From Syncephalis plumigaleata (lineage: Eukaryota; Zoopagomycota; Zoopagomycetes; Zoopagales; Piptocephalidaceae), in NCBI GenBank assembly GCA_025201365.1, contig JAIXMF010000003.1:1302001-1366000 (forward strand): a stretch of 64,000 nucleotides of DNA, given 5' to 3'. Under the pieces are notes generated by a model. That model worked only from the letters and a program-made list of their open reading frames with translations. It was not told the origin of the DNA and did not search any database. Each line of letters opens with the position of its first letter. Positions within the stretch are counted from its first letter, which is position 1. Positions 1 to 12,228 of the stretch are shown here, piece after piece. The position numbers and the translations under genes were made by a program.

Positions 1-3000
1 CAAAGCCAGTCCATGTAGGTTTGCCTTATTGATCCATCCACCGATTACTATTTCTATTATTGTTATCGCTAAGAAGCAACATTATTCAATGGGACACGTT
101 AGGAATAGACATGCGTGTAGGTAGATGAGCAAGTAGAGTCATTGCTTGCTTTAACGGTCGTGTGGTCGTTTCCTCATTTTGATTGGATCCCATGCTTACT
201 CTGATGATAATGGCAAGCAAGGACCCGAAAATATACATGTACATGTACACAGACATTGCTCGTACATTTGTCCATCATTCCATCGGTATAGTAACTATTC
301 GGAAAAGAAACATGGAATACTGATGTGAATGCATGAATACCAATGGAACACATCCCAATGAATGATGCATTCTTTCTCTCTTTCTCTCTTTCTCCCCTTA
401 TGGCCTCATGTTCACGACGTATGAACAAGGAACGGGAATGGGAAATAACAAAAAGGAAGCATGTAGATACTGCGCAACAAGCTAAGTACTCAATGACTTC
501 TTGTTTAGTGTCATGTGTGTAGATAGCAATGCTACATTGACATGACAAAGAAGGATAGGAAAGGTTATGATGACATTGATCTCAATGACATTCCCTTACC
601 ACTTGATTGTTCACTATTATGGTCATCATTGAACCTATGAGATAAATTACTCAATCGCGTAAACCTTCCTTCCTTACCATTACATTGAGCAGTATTTGCT
701 AGAATTGTAGTTGTATTAGCAATGGAATAGAGGCATGTGAATAAATAAAACAACTTGTATAGTAAATCTATTCATGATTAAACGGAGTTCGATGTCTATA
801 TTGATATGTGTGCGCAAGATGGATGGCATACGGCGATATTCTCTCGCTTTTCTATTTCCTATACTTTCTCTCCTTTGCGGTAAACAACACTGCTGCTACT
901 ACTGATAATAATAGCAATAATGGTCATGCTTACTTATTTCTATGTTGCATCACATTGCACAACAACAACGACATGTCTCTCATGATCGTCATAACCTGAC
1001 ATTGTTATTGTTACTCTGTCTTTATCTATCCTACGCACATTGTTTCTATTTCTAACCTAATAATAATAAATATATTTGAACAACATCGTGCTACTGCTAT
1101 TGCTGTCGTTGACAATGATGATGATGATGATGAGGCAAAAAAAATGATACGCGTCACAATAGGAACGGTCACACTGCACAACCGATGTGGTATTCACTCT
1201 CTTTCTGTGACTTTTCTGTTTCTGTTTCTGCTTCCTGTTGTTTCTCTTCTTAACCTCGTGGAGTCTCGGTGAGGGGGGAAGTCTAGTCGTGTTACCTTGG
1301 CCTTCCTTCGTCGGTTATTCCGTTTGGTTTATGTGTGTGTATGTGTGTACGCGTACGTGTATGTGTACGTGTGTGGGCGTGCAAGTACAGAGGTATGAAT
1401 GAAAGAGGACTCGCCTTTGTGATAGGTGAGCGGTACTTGAAGAATAAGTCAATTACCGGTCAACACGACTATTGAATGATGATGATGATGATGTCGTTAC
1501 GGTTCTTGCTAATGCTATGGCGCTGAATTGATGTTGATTTTCCACACTGTGCAGTACCATTTACGACTATTGTCGCTGTGCATCCATGTGACAATCTACT
1601 AATGGTTGATTATCCATGACACTATGGAGACAATTGGTCTTGTCTGTCTGTCTGTCACTCCATACGTACACGCCCTTCGCTCTATTCTATTCTTACCATA
1701 AAGTAATGGTGCAGTGGTGATCTATCAATGAACCGGTCAACATGTACAGAACTATGGGATGATGATGATAATGATGATGATAATGCTTCCGTTAAGAATA
1801 GGTCAAATATTGATGTGTTTATCGTTCAAGGGAGACACACCAATGGATCTAGTCTAGGCAAGAAATGGCCATGGAAGGAAGGCAAGACAAGTATAGCAGT
1901 CTGCGCGTTTCTACAATGCTTTACTCTCTTCCGATCAAATTACCATGTAAAAAACAAGACAACGGCATGGCAAACTAATGAAAGGATGAATGTCCGGATG
2001 TAGGAAGGCAATCAGCCAGTCAAGCAATCATTTGTAAATGTGGTGCTGATGATGCTGATGCTGATGATGATGATGAGACAACTGGAATGAAGGGGCCGGT
2101 TTTTTCCTTGGTCAGAGGCCAGCATTATTGTTTAGCATCATCCTGCTTGCAGCAATAACTTGATTGTTACTAATTACTACTTTTGAACAAATGCCTGTTT
2201 TGTTTATCGGCGAATATGGTGCTAATACGGTACACTTTCGCTAAAATGTCCTTGAACTAGAAGGGACACGTACGTAGGATGACTTGTGTAAATCACTCGA
2301 TGATAGAGCAACAAAGTCAATAGGGACGCAGTCATGAATAGAATGTATTTGTTTATTGATCAATGCTATTATTCGATGAGTAAATAAAGAAAACAATGGT
2401 TATACAGCATTGCGTCTTTTTGTACGCGTTATTAGGTAGCTATTACTACTACTACTACTATTACTGTAAGATGAGTGGTTCGTTCTACTGTATCGAATAT
2501 GAGATACATCATACATATTGCACTGTTGTTCCAGTCTACGTTTCTTCCCTATGGACTACCTGTAATGTCAACAATGGTCACACGTTTACACAGACAGCCA
2601 GACAGCCAGACAGACACAGACACATTTACAATCATGTTGTCTTTTTTCGTTACCTTTCTACTTGTTCCTCGGTGAGACACACTAACCGACCGATGAATTG
2701 GCCTGCCATGCGGGCCTTTTTGTGGACACACACACACATACGCACGCACGCACAGGGGCAGTTTCGGGTTGCATGAGTACATTCGCCATTCTCCATTAAC
2801 ATCATCATTACCACTATTATTAACAATAGTGGCATATGTCTGTCTGTCTGTCTGTCTGTCTGCTGTATCCCATGGATGAATATGGATGAATTGTCCTTTT
2901 TCATTTTCATTTCTGTCAGTGTCAATGGCGTGTTTGTTGTTCACACTTTTTTTCTTTCGGGATAAAGTGGATTTTTCTTGTTCCATCATCATCTACATTT

Positions 3001-4581
3001 GTCCATCATACTCTCATACCCACACACATTCACCCTTGCCTTATTCATCCATGCTGGCACACACATACACACTCCTATCCAGCAGCATCAGTCATCAATG
3101 TTACTGCAAAGTGGTCATTGATAGAATGTACAAATGTGTGTGTGTGTGTGTGTGAATGTGTGGGTACGGATGTAAAAAGTTGACTTTTCCTATCTTCAGT
3201 CCAGTCAACCACATCCGGTTCCTTCAAGATCGCACTGTCCACACACACACACACACACACCTCTACAAAACAATTACGATAGAATGTTGTGTGTCGGTGA
3301 TATAAATAGCTTAGAACGTATTTTCTTTAACCTTCCCCGCATTTGGCTCTCATTTAGCCAGGACTCTCGTTTGCTTGTTAGTTCGTCGTCTATCGTTTCT
3401 TCTTCCTCCTCCTTCTTCTCTTCTTCTTCTCTTATAGTGTCATCACTGTCAAGGGTGATTTATGTATTGGTAGTCATTCATTTATACTTGTCCTATTGAA
3501 CTTACACATCATATACATTTTGACATTGTTGTCGTATACCATTAACATAGTACACTATTGGTGTGGTTAAAAACACGCACTCACTCACTCACTCACTCAC
3601 TCATATTAGAAGACATTAATATTTCTTTATATTATATGTCTGAATTGTTTTTGTTTATTCTAGTGTCTTCAGAATAGGTGAGTAATAAACTATGCTAGTA
3701 ATAGTAGAAAATGGATTATTGCTGTATCAAAATGGGGTCAGGGAGTGCATATTGTTGTAGATACAGCTAGTATGATACAATGTTCGAAAGAGAAAGAAAG
3801 AAAGATAGAAAGAAAGAGAGAGAGAATAATAAGAAGCCATTATACTGCATCGCTTACTACCATTACCGATGCATGTAAGCATGGGCAGACGTGTACTTTT
3901 TTACGCATTCATTGTATCAAGTTGCTGCTGCTACGCTTGCTCTTGCTGCTACCTTTTGCTATTATTGTCATTATCTGCCGTCATAAGCATCAGCATATGT
4001 ACGTGTACTGTGCTGCGGTGCACCAGCAGTACCGCGCTGATTGATGCGAGAGAAGCTGATACACGCGCACGCACGTGGATGCACGCTTTTCGTTATCCGT
4101 GTGTAGCCGCAACGATAGCCGACATGGTGCATTTAGGATGATGATGATGGTAATGATGATAATGATGATAATTAGCAGGTGCAGATGCAGGATGTAACAC
4201 GTCAGTCTTCTTATGCCATTCCATTCCATCCCACCTACTGTTGTGTCATACCACATTGACATAGTATAATCCACAGTCTCATAAGCGTATAGGAAAGGGG
4301 AAGTGCATTGTAAGGATAGGATAGGATAGGATAGGATAAGGCATACATGCAATGTAAAGATAAAAAGAGCGAGCTGACTGGTCGATAATTGATCGAGATG
4401 CTTCTTAATTATATTCTAGGGCGCGCATACACACAACATTTACTTACTGATCTTTTTGTTTGTTTATTTGTTTATTTCTTTCTTTCTCTTATACTATTTC
4501 ATTATCATTGTCATCTAGCAGTCTTGATTTCACTTCATTCTCGTTATCGCGTATGGGTTATTGCCTAGTCTACTGGTGATA
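1..4581. other. Gene-poor simple-repeat region upstream of the cyclin gene
   Basis: I see no supportable coding gene here. The open frames are short, carry no recognisable domain and mostly translate microsatellites. The stretch is full of simple repeats: GATGAT runs near 1110, 1470, 1750 and 4140, TGTG/ACAC tracts near 1330, 2730, 3130 and 3240, CTGT near 2840, ACTC near 3580, and an AGGAT run near 4315-4335. The last part presumably holds the promoter and 5' leader of the cyclin gene. Confidence 0.6.
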
Positions 4582-7500
4582 ATGCATATATTGATGCCGG
4601 ACTACTCACTTTCTATGCCGGTTGCTACTGTTCCTCCACCGCCATCATCATCATCATCATCATCATCATTGTCACAGCATGTATCGTCATCGTCATTGCG
4701 CAACCATTCTAATCATCATTCTACTTGCATTATGGCCTCAGCCACCACTAGCCATGGACATCGAGGTTCGGCTGCAGCGTTGATTGCGGATGCTGCATCT
4801 CATGCCGCCTACTTTCATCACGCGATTGCACGGGCACCCGTAAGCCAATGGCAGAAACAGCAGATGCGTGGACGGGTACGCGCGCATACAACTGCTAATG
4901 GTACTTTAACCGAATTGACCTCAAAATTGACTACATCAAATGCTGTTGCGATCAATAATGCCACCACCACCGCTACCTCTTCCTCTTCTATGTCAAATAG
5001 TCATAGATCATCATCATCATCATCAATGATGAATTCGTTAGAATCCAAAATTCCTCGGATTATCTGGCCATTTGAACAGACTGTCGAGGATCAGGCGGAT
5101 TTCGCCTCTCGTGTTATCTATGCATTATGGTGTAATCCTGATCGACCAGCACAATTGCCTGAGCTAGAACAGGTCGAGTTTAACGTTTCACCGCTATTCA
5201 ACAGTAGTGCATCATCAGCATTGCCATCTCCTAGTCATGGTTATAGTCAACAACAACAACAACAGCAGCAACAGCATCATACTACTCCACAGATATTAAC
5301 CTTCGAGCATCGTTCTACTAGTTCATTAGCTGATTATTTGTGTGGACAACCTGCACCTGAGGATTATCGACAATTCTGCCATGAGATTCTACGTGTGACT
5401 CAATTGCATCCATCGGTGATCCTACTCGCTTTGTATTATGTCTACCGTTTGGTGTTTCTAAATCCAGAGATACGCGGGGCTGTAGGCTCAGAGATGCGCG
5501 TGTGGACGGTAGCCCTAGCATTGTCAAACAAATATCTCGATGATCACACGTATCGCGCATCAACATGGCGTCAACTAACCGGACTATCGACGAAGGAACT
5601 CACTCAGATGGAATTTGAAATGCTACAAGCTCTATCCTGGTCATTGCACATTACGCCAGATTCATTTAGAGGCTGGTCTCATTGGTTGGTACATCTACGT
5701 AAGCATTACAACGATCGTCAGAATCAACTAAGGAGACAATCGTTAGCGATGGAGGATGCCATGCTTATATCTCCTACCATTAGCACTGCACCATCCAATA
5801 TGACATATCCAGATGTTGCAGCAACCATGTTTAACTCGCCACTTTTACCAGATACAACAAATAGGATATCGTCACAACCATCGCCAGTTGTATTAGCACC
5901 GGCACCATCACGATCTAAACGACACTGGCGTCATATTAGCAGTGAGGATTTGTACGCTGCTGTCCACGGATCTACCACAAATAATGGATCACGTATATCA
6001 AATGGTACATCGGTAGTTGATTATAAACAACAACAACAACAGCCTAAAGATTCTTGGACGAATAATGTGGCTGTACAACGTCGACGTACTAGTCGTTATA
6101 CATGTTTACCTACAGCTTGGTCTACGCAACCATCATCAGTTACTACTACTGCTACTACTACTTCATCTAATAGTAGCGGTAATCAGTATCCGCATTATCC
6201 ACTACCTATGGACATTACAACAGCCGGTAATATTCATGGTAAACACACCACTATAACGACAACTCCATCCTCCTCTTCCTCTTCTTCATCGATACCTCAA
6301 CCTATGATGGTGGAACGGTCACAGTCATCAACGTCATATCCATCCGGTGAACTCATCTACACCATGGCGACAGAGACATCGGCCTCAATGTCTATGATGC
6401 GACAAGCTCATGATATTTCATTGCCACCATCATTGGATATGATGAACATGTCACAATTCTTTCCCACCGTACCACATCCCTCTTCATCTCTTATGACGAC
6501 ACCTTCCAATTTGTCCATGACCTTACCTTCTACTACTACTACTGCTGCTGCTGCTACCACCAATACGGCAACCATGCATTATGGTAATAGTAACCATAGC
6601 ACGGCAATGGCAATCGACAATAGTCGCCGTATTAGTGTAACAAATGGTGGTGGTGGCCCTTTGACACCTGTAGAAGGTCAGCCAATTGATTCACGTTTAG
6701 CAAATATTCGAACCATGTCCAATACGATGATGGCTACACGTTCACATTCAACTGGATCGACAAAGTCTACTACGTTATACACTGCTGGTGCTAATGATGG
6801 TAATACAATGGATAGTCAACGTCCTCGTCACTCTCATCAACATCGTCAACATCATCATCATTATAGTACGCCGAATAGTGCACAGGTTACTTTGAATAAT
6901 CTCTATGCATCACAGTATGTGGCACAATCACTCATGTCTTTGCAATCACAGCCACAGCCACAACCATCTTCATCATCACATTATACGACAGTAGTGGCAA
7001 CAGCAACAGCAGCAGCAGCAGCAGCAGGTAATCGACTAAATGAGACCATGTACGATGGTGCATTGCCTACACCTTTGGTTGAACAAGTGGCAAATTCATT
7101 AACCCGCACATCCTCTATTCCTACTCCATTACCTGTGATATCATCACACCGCATGTGTCACACACAATCCACGTCTTCAATGGAATCAGTGCCTGCCTTG
7201 TCTACAGATGGTAGTCATAGTACAACCGCTATGATATCAAGTAATAATAACAACAACAGCAATACTATGATGATGATGACAGAAGATGATTCTTCCTCTA
7301 TCCTCATGGATACTAGTTCAATGTATGGCGGTGGTAGAGTTTATTCCTCATCATCTGTTGCTGCTCCTACTACTTTGTATGATGGCATATCACGTCCTTC
7401 GAATCCATCAATGATTGCTACTTCTTCTACATTGGATTCAAATCAAGCATTATCTTACCACTATCCATCACATCCAGTCCCACTAGCATCTTCATCTTCT

Positions 7501-7719
7501 TCATTGCCACATGTACAAACATCGTCATCATCATTGTCGTCGTCGTCGTCGTCGTCTGTCCACTACGACGATAGAATGGCCGTGACACCTTACCTGTATC
7601 ACCATGGTCAGTCTGCTCGGCTATCCTCGTCTTCTTCAGTGTCTTTGGCATCTGTGTTACAGCACCATTTGCACTCTCATCCCATGACTGTGTACCCACA
7701 GCAGCATTATCATCGTTAA
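4582..7719 (+). CDS. Pcl/Clg1-type cyclin with very long low-complexity tail
   Basis: Single-exon frame of about 1045 residues; the first in-frame ATG is at 4582, with another at 4594. A cyclin box lies at about residues 160-370. Its core is FCHEILRVTQLHPSVILLAL, followed by YYVYRL, then ALALSNKYLDD, TYRASTW and LSTKELTQMEFEML, which is the pattern of fungal Pcl/Pho80/Clg1 cyclins that partner a Pho85-class kinase in phosphate, glycogen and cell-cycle control. A Q-run splits the domain between its first helix region and the conserved core. The remaining 650 or so residues are Ser/Thr/Gln/His-rich with many homopolymer tracts and no domain I recognise; they look disordered. Usual Pcl cyclins are 250-450 residues, so the tail is exceptional. 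Which Pcl subgroup it belongs to is not certain. Confidence 0.85.
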   Translation: MHILMPDYSLSMPVATVPPPPSSSSSSSSLSQHVSSSSLRNHSNHHSTCIMASATTSHGHRGSAAALIADAASHAAYFHHAIARAPVSQWQKQQMRGRVRAHTTANGTLTELTSKLTTSNAVAINNATTTATSSSSMSNSHRSSSSSSMMNSLESKIPRIIWPFEQTVEDQADFASRVIYALWCNPDRPAQLPELEQVEFNVSPLFNSSASSALPSPSHGYSQQQQQQQQQHHTTPQILTFEHRSTSSLADYLCGQPAPEDYRQFCHEILRVTQLHPSVILLALYYVYRLVFLNPEIRGAVGSEMRVWTVALALSNKYLDDHTYRASTWRQLTGLSTKELTQMEFEMLQALSWSLHITPDSFRGWSHWLVHLRKHYNDRQNQLRRQSLAMEDAMLISPTISTAPSNMTYPDVAATMFNSPLLPDTTNRISSQPSPVVLAPAPSRSKRHWRHISSEDLYAAVHGSTTNNGSRISNGTSVVDYKQQQQQPKDSWTNNVAVQRRRTSRYTCLPTAWSTQPSSVTTTATTTSSNSSGNQYPHYPLPMDITTAGNIHGKHTTITTTPSSSSSSSSIPQPMMVERSQSSTSYPSGELIYTMATETSASMSMMRQAHDISLPPSLDMMNMSQFFPTVPHPSSSLMTTPSNLSMTLPSTTTTAAAATTNTATMHYGNSNHSTAMAIDNSRRISVTNGGGGPLTPVEGQPIDSRLANIRTMSNTMMATRSHSTGSTKSTTLYTAGANDGNTMDSQRPRHSHQHRQHHHHYSTPNSAQVTLNNLYASQYVAQSLMSLQSQPQPQPSSSSHYTTVVATATAAAAAAGNRLNETMYDGALPTPLVEQVANSLTRTSSIPTPLPVISSHRMCHTQSTSSMESVPALSTDGSHSTTAMISSNNNNNSNTMMMMTEDDSSSILMDTSSMYGGGRVYSSSSVAAPTTLYDGISRPSNPSMIATSSTLDSNQALSYHYPSHPVPLASSSSSLPHVQTSSSSLSSSSSSSVHYDDRMAVTPYLYHHGQSARLSSSSSVSLASVLQHHLHSHPMTVYPQQHYHR

Positions 7720-9350
7720 TATGATATATGCATCATATATATACACGATGATGATGACGATGATGATGGAGATACAAGGATATGATGACGTTTATTATTA
7801 GAATGATGATCGTACAAATTACTCTCTCCTCTTCCTCTTTCTAACTTGCATGGTTATGCTAACCATTAGAGTGAATGAAGAAGCAATTCTATCTATTTAT
7901 CTATCCTTTATGGGATAGGATAAGATAGAATATGGAGTAGTAGTTGTGTACACGGCGGTGATGGTTAGACGACATTGGTGTACATTGTAATGTTTAGATT
8001 TGAATGTATGTTTATACTAGTGAGTATACATACATGCACAGGATTGTAATCTAGACATCTCTTCTATATATACACTTGTATGAATCAATTGAATCCCTTA
8101 TATCATTCATTCTGTTCATATACAAATATGAATAGAAATGTATGGATTTAGGATTGATACCTTCTCTTTCTTTCTTTCTCTCTCTCTTGCCTCTGCTTGT
8201 GCGCGTGTTTGCGTCTTCTCTCTCTCTCTCTTTGTACTACTTGACAATGATAGACTATGCTATGCTTTTTATTATTACATGTATTGATTTCTATCTACAT
8301 ATTGTACATAGAAACAAATATGTGTCTGAATAGTAATTACCATATCGAGCTTATAGACTATTTATTGTACTATTGCGATTTCTCTAATATATTTCTTATC
8401 GTCGTTCTCGTTTTGCAGTGCTTCTCCTTCCTCTTTTTGCTTTCTCATATCCTATTAGGTACATCTTTGTTATATTATTGCACTCTCTTCACTCTATGCC
8501 TATTTTCTTATCTTTTATCTTTTATCTCTCTCTCTCTTTCTGTATCAAAAAGTGCTTTCTTCGTTTAGAATAATCCAGCAGTAGTACATCATTCCATCCA
8601 TTATAAACATCTATTGCATAATAAAAATAAGATATTCATATGCATATTATTCACCTTTCTATTCTTCTATGGACAATGATTTTTTATACTAGCTCTACAT
8701 GATATTCCTTCTATTGTTACACATGACTACCATTCATGAAGGATTCTATAGATTTCATCAAAGGAAACACATACATAATTGTCAAACTATCATTTGAGAC
8801 AAGTTCCGTAAACATCTTTAGTAAAAGTTAAACTAAACTAATCGCTTTATATGAGAGAATAAATGAGTTAATGAGAGTTGAATAGAGATGGTGTACGGTC
8901 GTGGGTTGTCATCCCTGGTTTATACGCGACAATGCTGTCATCATATACTAAGGATTTACGTGGATAAGAAAAAGGATGAGAAATCCACAAGGATGCGATT
9001 CACTTTCCTTTCATCCATATATAAAATATAGCTAGATGTGTATAGTAGAAATTACCATCAATGACAGTGGTAGTAGAGAGAGATAACAATTGTAGTAGCA
9101 AGTAGAGTTACTAGTGGATGAACAGTCTAGAGGAGTGGAAGAGGAAAACACTGGTAGAAACTAGTATAGCAAACAAGAACCAGATAGAGCTATACAACCA
9201 ACGAACGTACACACGTATACATACATACACACACATACATACACACATAAATAAATACGTACATACGTAGATTATATATATATATATGTACACATGTATA
9301 GACCACTCCACGCTATTTAAGCAACTAGTGTTGTCCGTATTCATCGCTTA
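7720..9350. other. Convergent intergenic region, no gene seen
   Basis: About 1.6 kb between the 3' ends of the cyclin and Chs7-a genes. It is AT-rich with CT-rich tracts around 8160-8240 and 8515-8540, a TATG/CATA tract near 9220-9300, and several short frames with no recognisable protein. It presumably contains both 3' UTRs. Confidence 0.6.
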
Positions 9351-10753
9351 TTAGTAGCCACCATGATTATAACCGTGTTGTTGTTGCTGATGATGATGCT
9401 GCTGCTGCTGTGGAGGTGCATAGGATTGATGTGGATTATAACCATTAGCACCACCAGGTGCAGCACCATAATGAGGCTGATCGTAAGCAACACCGGCATC
9501 GCTACCGTAGACCGTCGACTGATCATAGGGATGATGAGCACCTACGCTATGCATTGGATAGCTGCCGTAGGCACCGTGTGGTTTCGTGGGACCATAGGCG
9601 AATTCCTCTTCATCTACCACATCCTTGACCTCCCAGACATTCTGCTTACCACCAACCGAGAATTCCAGATCCTCCTTGGTGATAGAGTCCCAGTATTTGT
9701 AGATAAACATGACGGCAAGTAGAACGGAGCAGGCACCAAAGAATGTACCGTCCAAGTAGTGTCGAGTGCCATTGCAGATGGTCTCACCAATACCAATGGT
9801 GATGATTTGACCAATGGCAAAGAATACAACGCCAAACATGATATCGCCGAGGGGCCAGCGATCGCGCATTGTTTTAAACACCAAGAGGATTTGTGATACA
9901 ATGTATACGAGTAGACAGACACCAGTAAACACGTACATCATTACCCATAGGAGAATCGGGTTACTTTGTTTGAAGCCGGCCACATTCTCGAAGGTGGCAA
10001 TAGCCACAAAGGCGGAGAACAATCCAATGACGAATGATGAAATACGTACACCCCAGATGGATAGACGAGTGCCATCCTCCATGAACTGGAAGCTAATGAA
10101 ACCGTTAAGCATTAGGCACCAGAAACACGCCACGACAAGACCGAAATCGATAGCTACGAAATACTAATAGCGGTGATGATAGTGATGTTGATTAATAAAA
10201 GGCTATCGAGTATAGTTGAATGATAGAGTGTACTTACATGATAACCTTGCCAGGCCATGGGAATAATGTTAGAGATGAGCAACATCGATAGAATGGTGTC
10301 TAGCAGGAACAGGTAAAAGAAGGTGACCATTTCCTTGCGACCTATAACAGGTAGCAATTGAATAGAGATGCAAGGTGCGATTAGTCTATCAATCATGTAA
10401 TATCTAGATACACTTTATGATGATAGCCACTTACCTACGGCTGTATATTTAGAACTAATGTGGAATATCATAATGCCACACATAAAGATGGTCACAATAC
10501 GAATAAATAGTGCGGCTAATCATTATCATCGTAATAGTGAGGATATATGTTAATGCCAAGAAAAGATAGACTCTACTGGGTTATCTATTTTCATCAACTT
10601 ACCTGGCTGGAAAATAAGCACTCCGGTATTATGAACCTCCAAGTTACGCGCGTAGCATGCAGGCTGTAGTCCTACGCCACCAACCTCACCCAGTAAAGGA
10701 CATACGGTAAGGGCATTCTGGTTGCATATGCCGTCAAACTTGCCAAACTTCAT
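9351..10753 (-). CDS. CHS7: Chitin synthase export chaperone Chs7 (copy a)
   Basis: Four exons on the minus strand: 10753-10603, 10515-10435, 10341-10238 and 10163-9351; together 382 codons, frame closed. Chs7 is a multi-span ER membrane protein needed for folding and ER exit of Chs3-type chitin synthase. Visible family marks are the N-terminal FGKFDGICNQNALTVCPLLG, the CYARN motif, FQPG before the first membrane span, SKYTAVGRKEM between spans 2 and 3, DRWPLGDIMFG, and [20 protein letters not shown] before the cytosolic tail. The tail is Tyr/Gly/His/Gln-rich and about 90 residues long. A second copy lies at 29561-30897, and a chitin synthase gene at 22665-27268. Confidence 0.95.
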
Positions 10754-11076
10754 GATGCGTGTGGGGTGCTGTTGTTATTGATGATAAAGATGATGATGAT
10801 GAAGATAGAGATAGTAGAGATGCAAGTGGAGCACTAGAAATTGCCTTGATGATTTTAGTTAGCTAACAGAAACCGGAAAGAAATGCAATGCAAAGAGGCA
10901 GCGTTCAAGGAGATGTGAGCAAAGTGGTGCGTAAGAAAAAAGCAAAGCGAGATGGGTAGACTAAAAGATGGTGCGGTTATAGTAAAAATGACCAATTCCG
11001 TTGTCCTGCAACACCAGAACACCAAAGTACTAATATGAATAGTAGAGTAATAAGAGTAATAAAGTAGTAGAATAAT

Positions 11077-11109
<33 letters not shown>

Positions 11110-12228
11110 CGGTGAAAAGAGAAGGAGCAAGCAATGTGGTCACAGCCACTGTACTGCAGTAATAATACCAGATGTGAATGGCAAAGAAAAAGAAGGACGA
11201 CGCAGAGAATATGCACAAGAGCGTTAGAGGATACTACTTACTCTCTCTCTGTCTCTCCTTACCGTAAAGGTAGTGGTGATGGATTGATAAACAGGTCCAA
11301 CTCACTGCAAGTTGAGTGAATAAAAAATCAACTGTATTGCTGGCGGCGTTAAAAAAAGTAGGAGAAACACTCGTATGAGTTGGTCGGTCAATCTGTCGGA
11401 ATAGAAATACGCTTAATAAATAATAAATAAAATAGTAAAAAAATTAATAAAAATATATTAGAGATAAAGAAAAGGAGGGGAGCGATATAATTCCTAATAA
11501 TAGACCTGATAAAGATGTGACAAATAGATCACAACTGATACTACGATATATATATATAAATAAAATAGCAATGAATGTATGTGTACTACTTGTACTATTA
11601 CTACTATCGTAGCTATTAAAATATATGGGAAATATCCTTGATGTCTGGATAAACTATCAATGACAACATGTGTATGTGTGGAGGTGTGGAGAGAGAGAGA
11701 GAAGCCATGCGCTAAATAGAAGCTAGTCGATAGACGAATGCACCATCAAGAACCGACAGATGTGGGACTCGCGCGTGTGTGTGTGTGCGTGGTTCATTGG
11801 CACTCATGCCAGTTGCCTATATGGGACGAGTATCATTGATGATTTTTATGCAGCAACATGTTGTACACCAATTAACGAGCTGGAGGATGAAAATACACAT
11901 AACACGAGTTAGTTGAGATTTGTTTGGAGATGATAGTAGGGACAGTAGGGACAGTGGTAGATGTGCATGCCACTCTCTTCATTATACTGTGTTGCCTAGA
12001 CGATACGACTATACGCTCCCTTCATAGCAAATGATAGAGTTGTACGAGTAAAACCGGTTTTCTCCTCCTCTCCTATCCATGATACAACACAATTGAACTC
12101 GCTGACATTGTTTATAATATTCGTACGTCATCCACGTTTATTCAACTCTACTACACTACTACTACTGCTATTACTAGTTGTTGTTTCAAGTCTACTGGCT
12201 TATCCTTAAGCGTTTCACTTACTTGTCA
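10754..12228. other. Divergent promoter region, no gene seen
   Basis: About 1.5 kb between the divergently transcribed Chs7-a and allantoinase genes. It contains an AGT trinucleotide run near 11080-11110, an AT-rich stretch at 11400-11580 and GTGT/GAGA tracts near 11650-11790. No coding frame is convincing. It should hold the 5' leaders and promoters of both genes. Confidence 0.6.

Noticed and set aside
2549-2992. 147-codon minus-strand frame
   Set aside because: It is made of ACAC, CTGT and CATC simple repeats read through; no recognisable domain.
8142-8568. Two overlapping plus-strand frames rich in Leu, Ser and Phe that look like membrane proteins
   Set aside because: They translate CT-rich and AT-rich microsatellite DNA in the cyclin 3' flank, have no family features and show no splice context.
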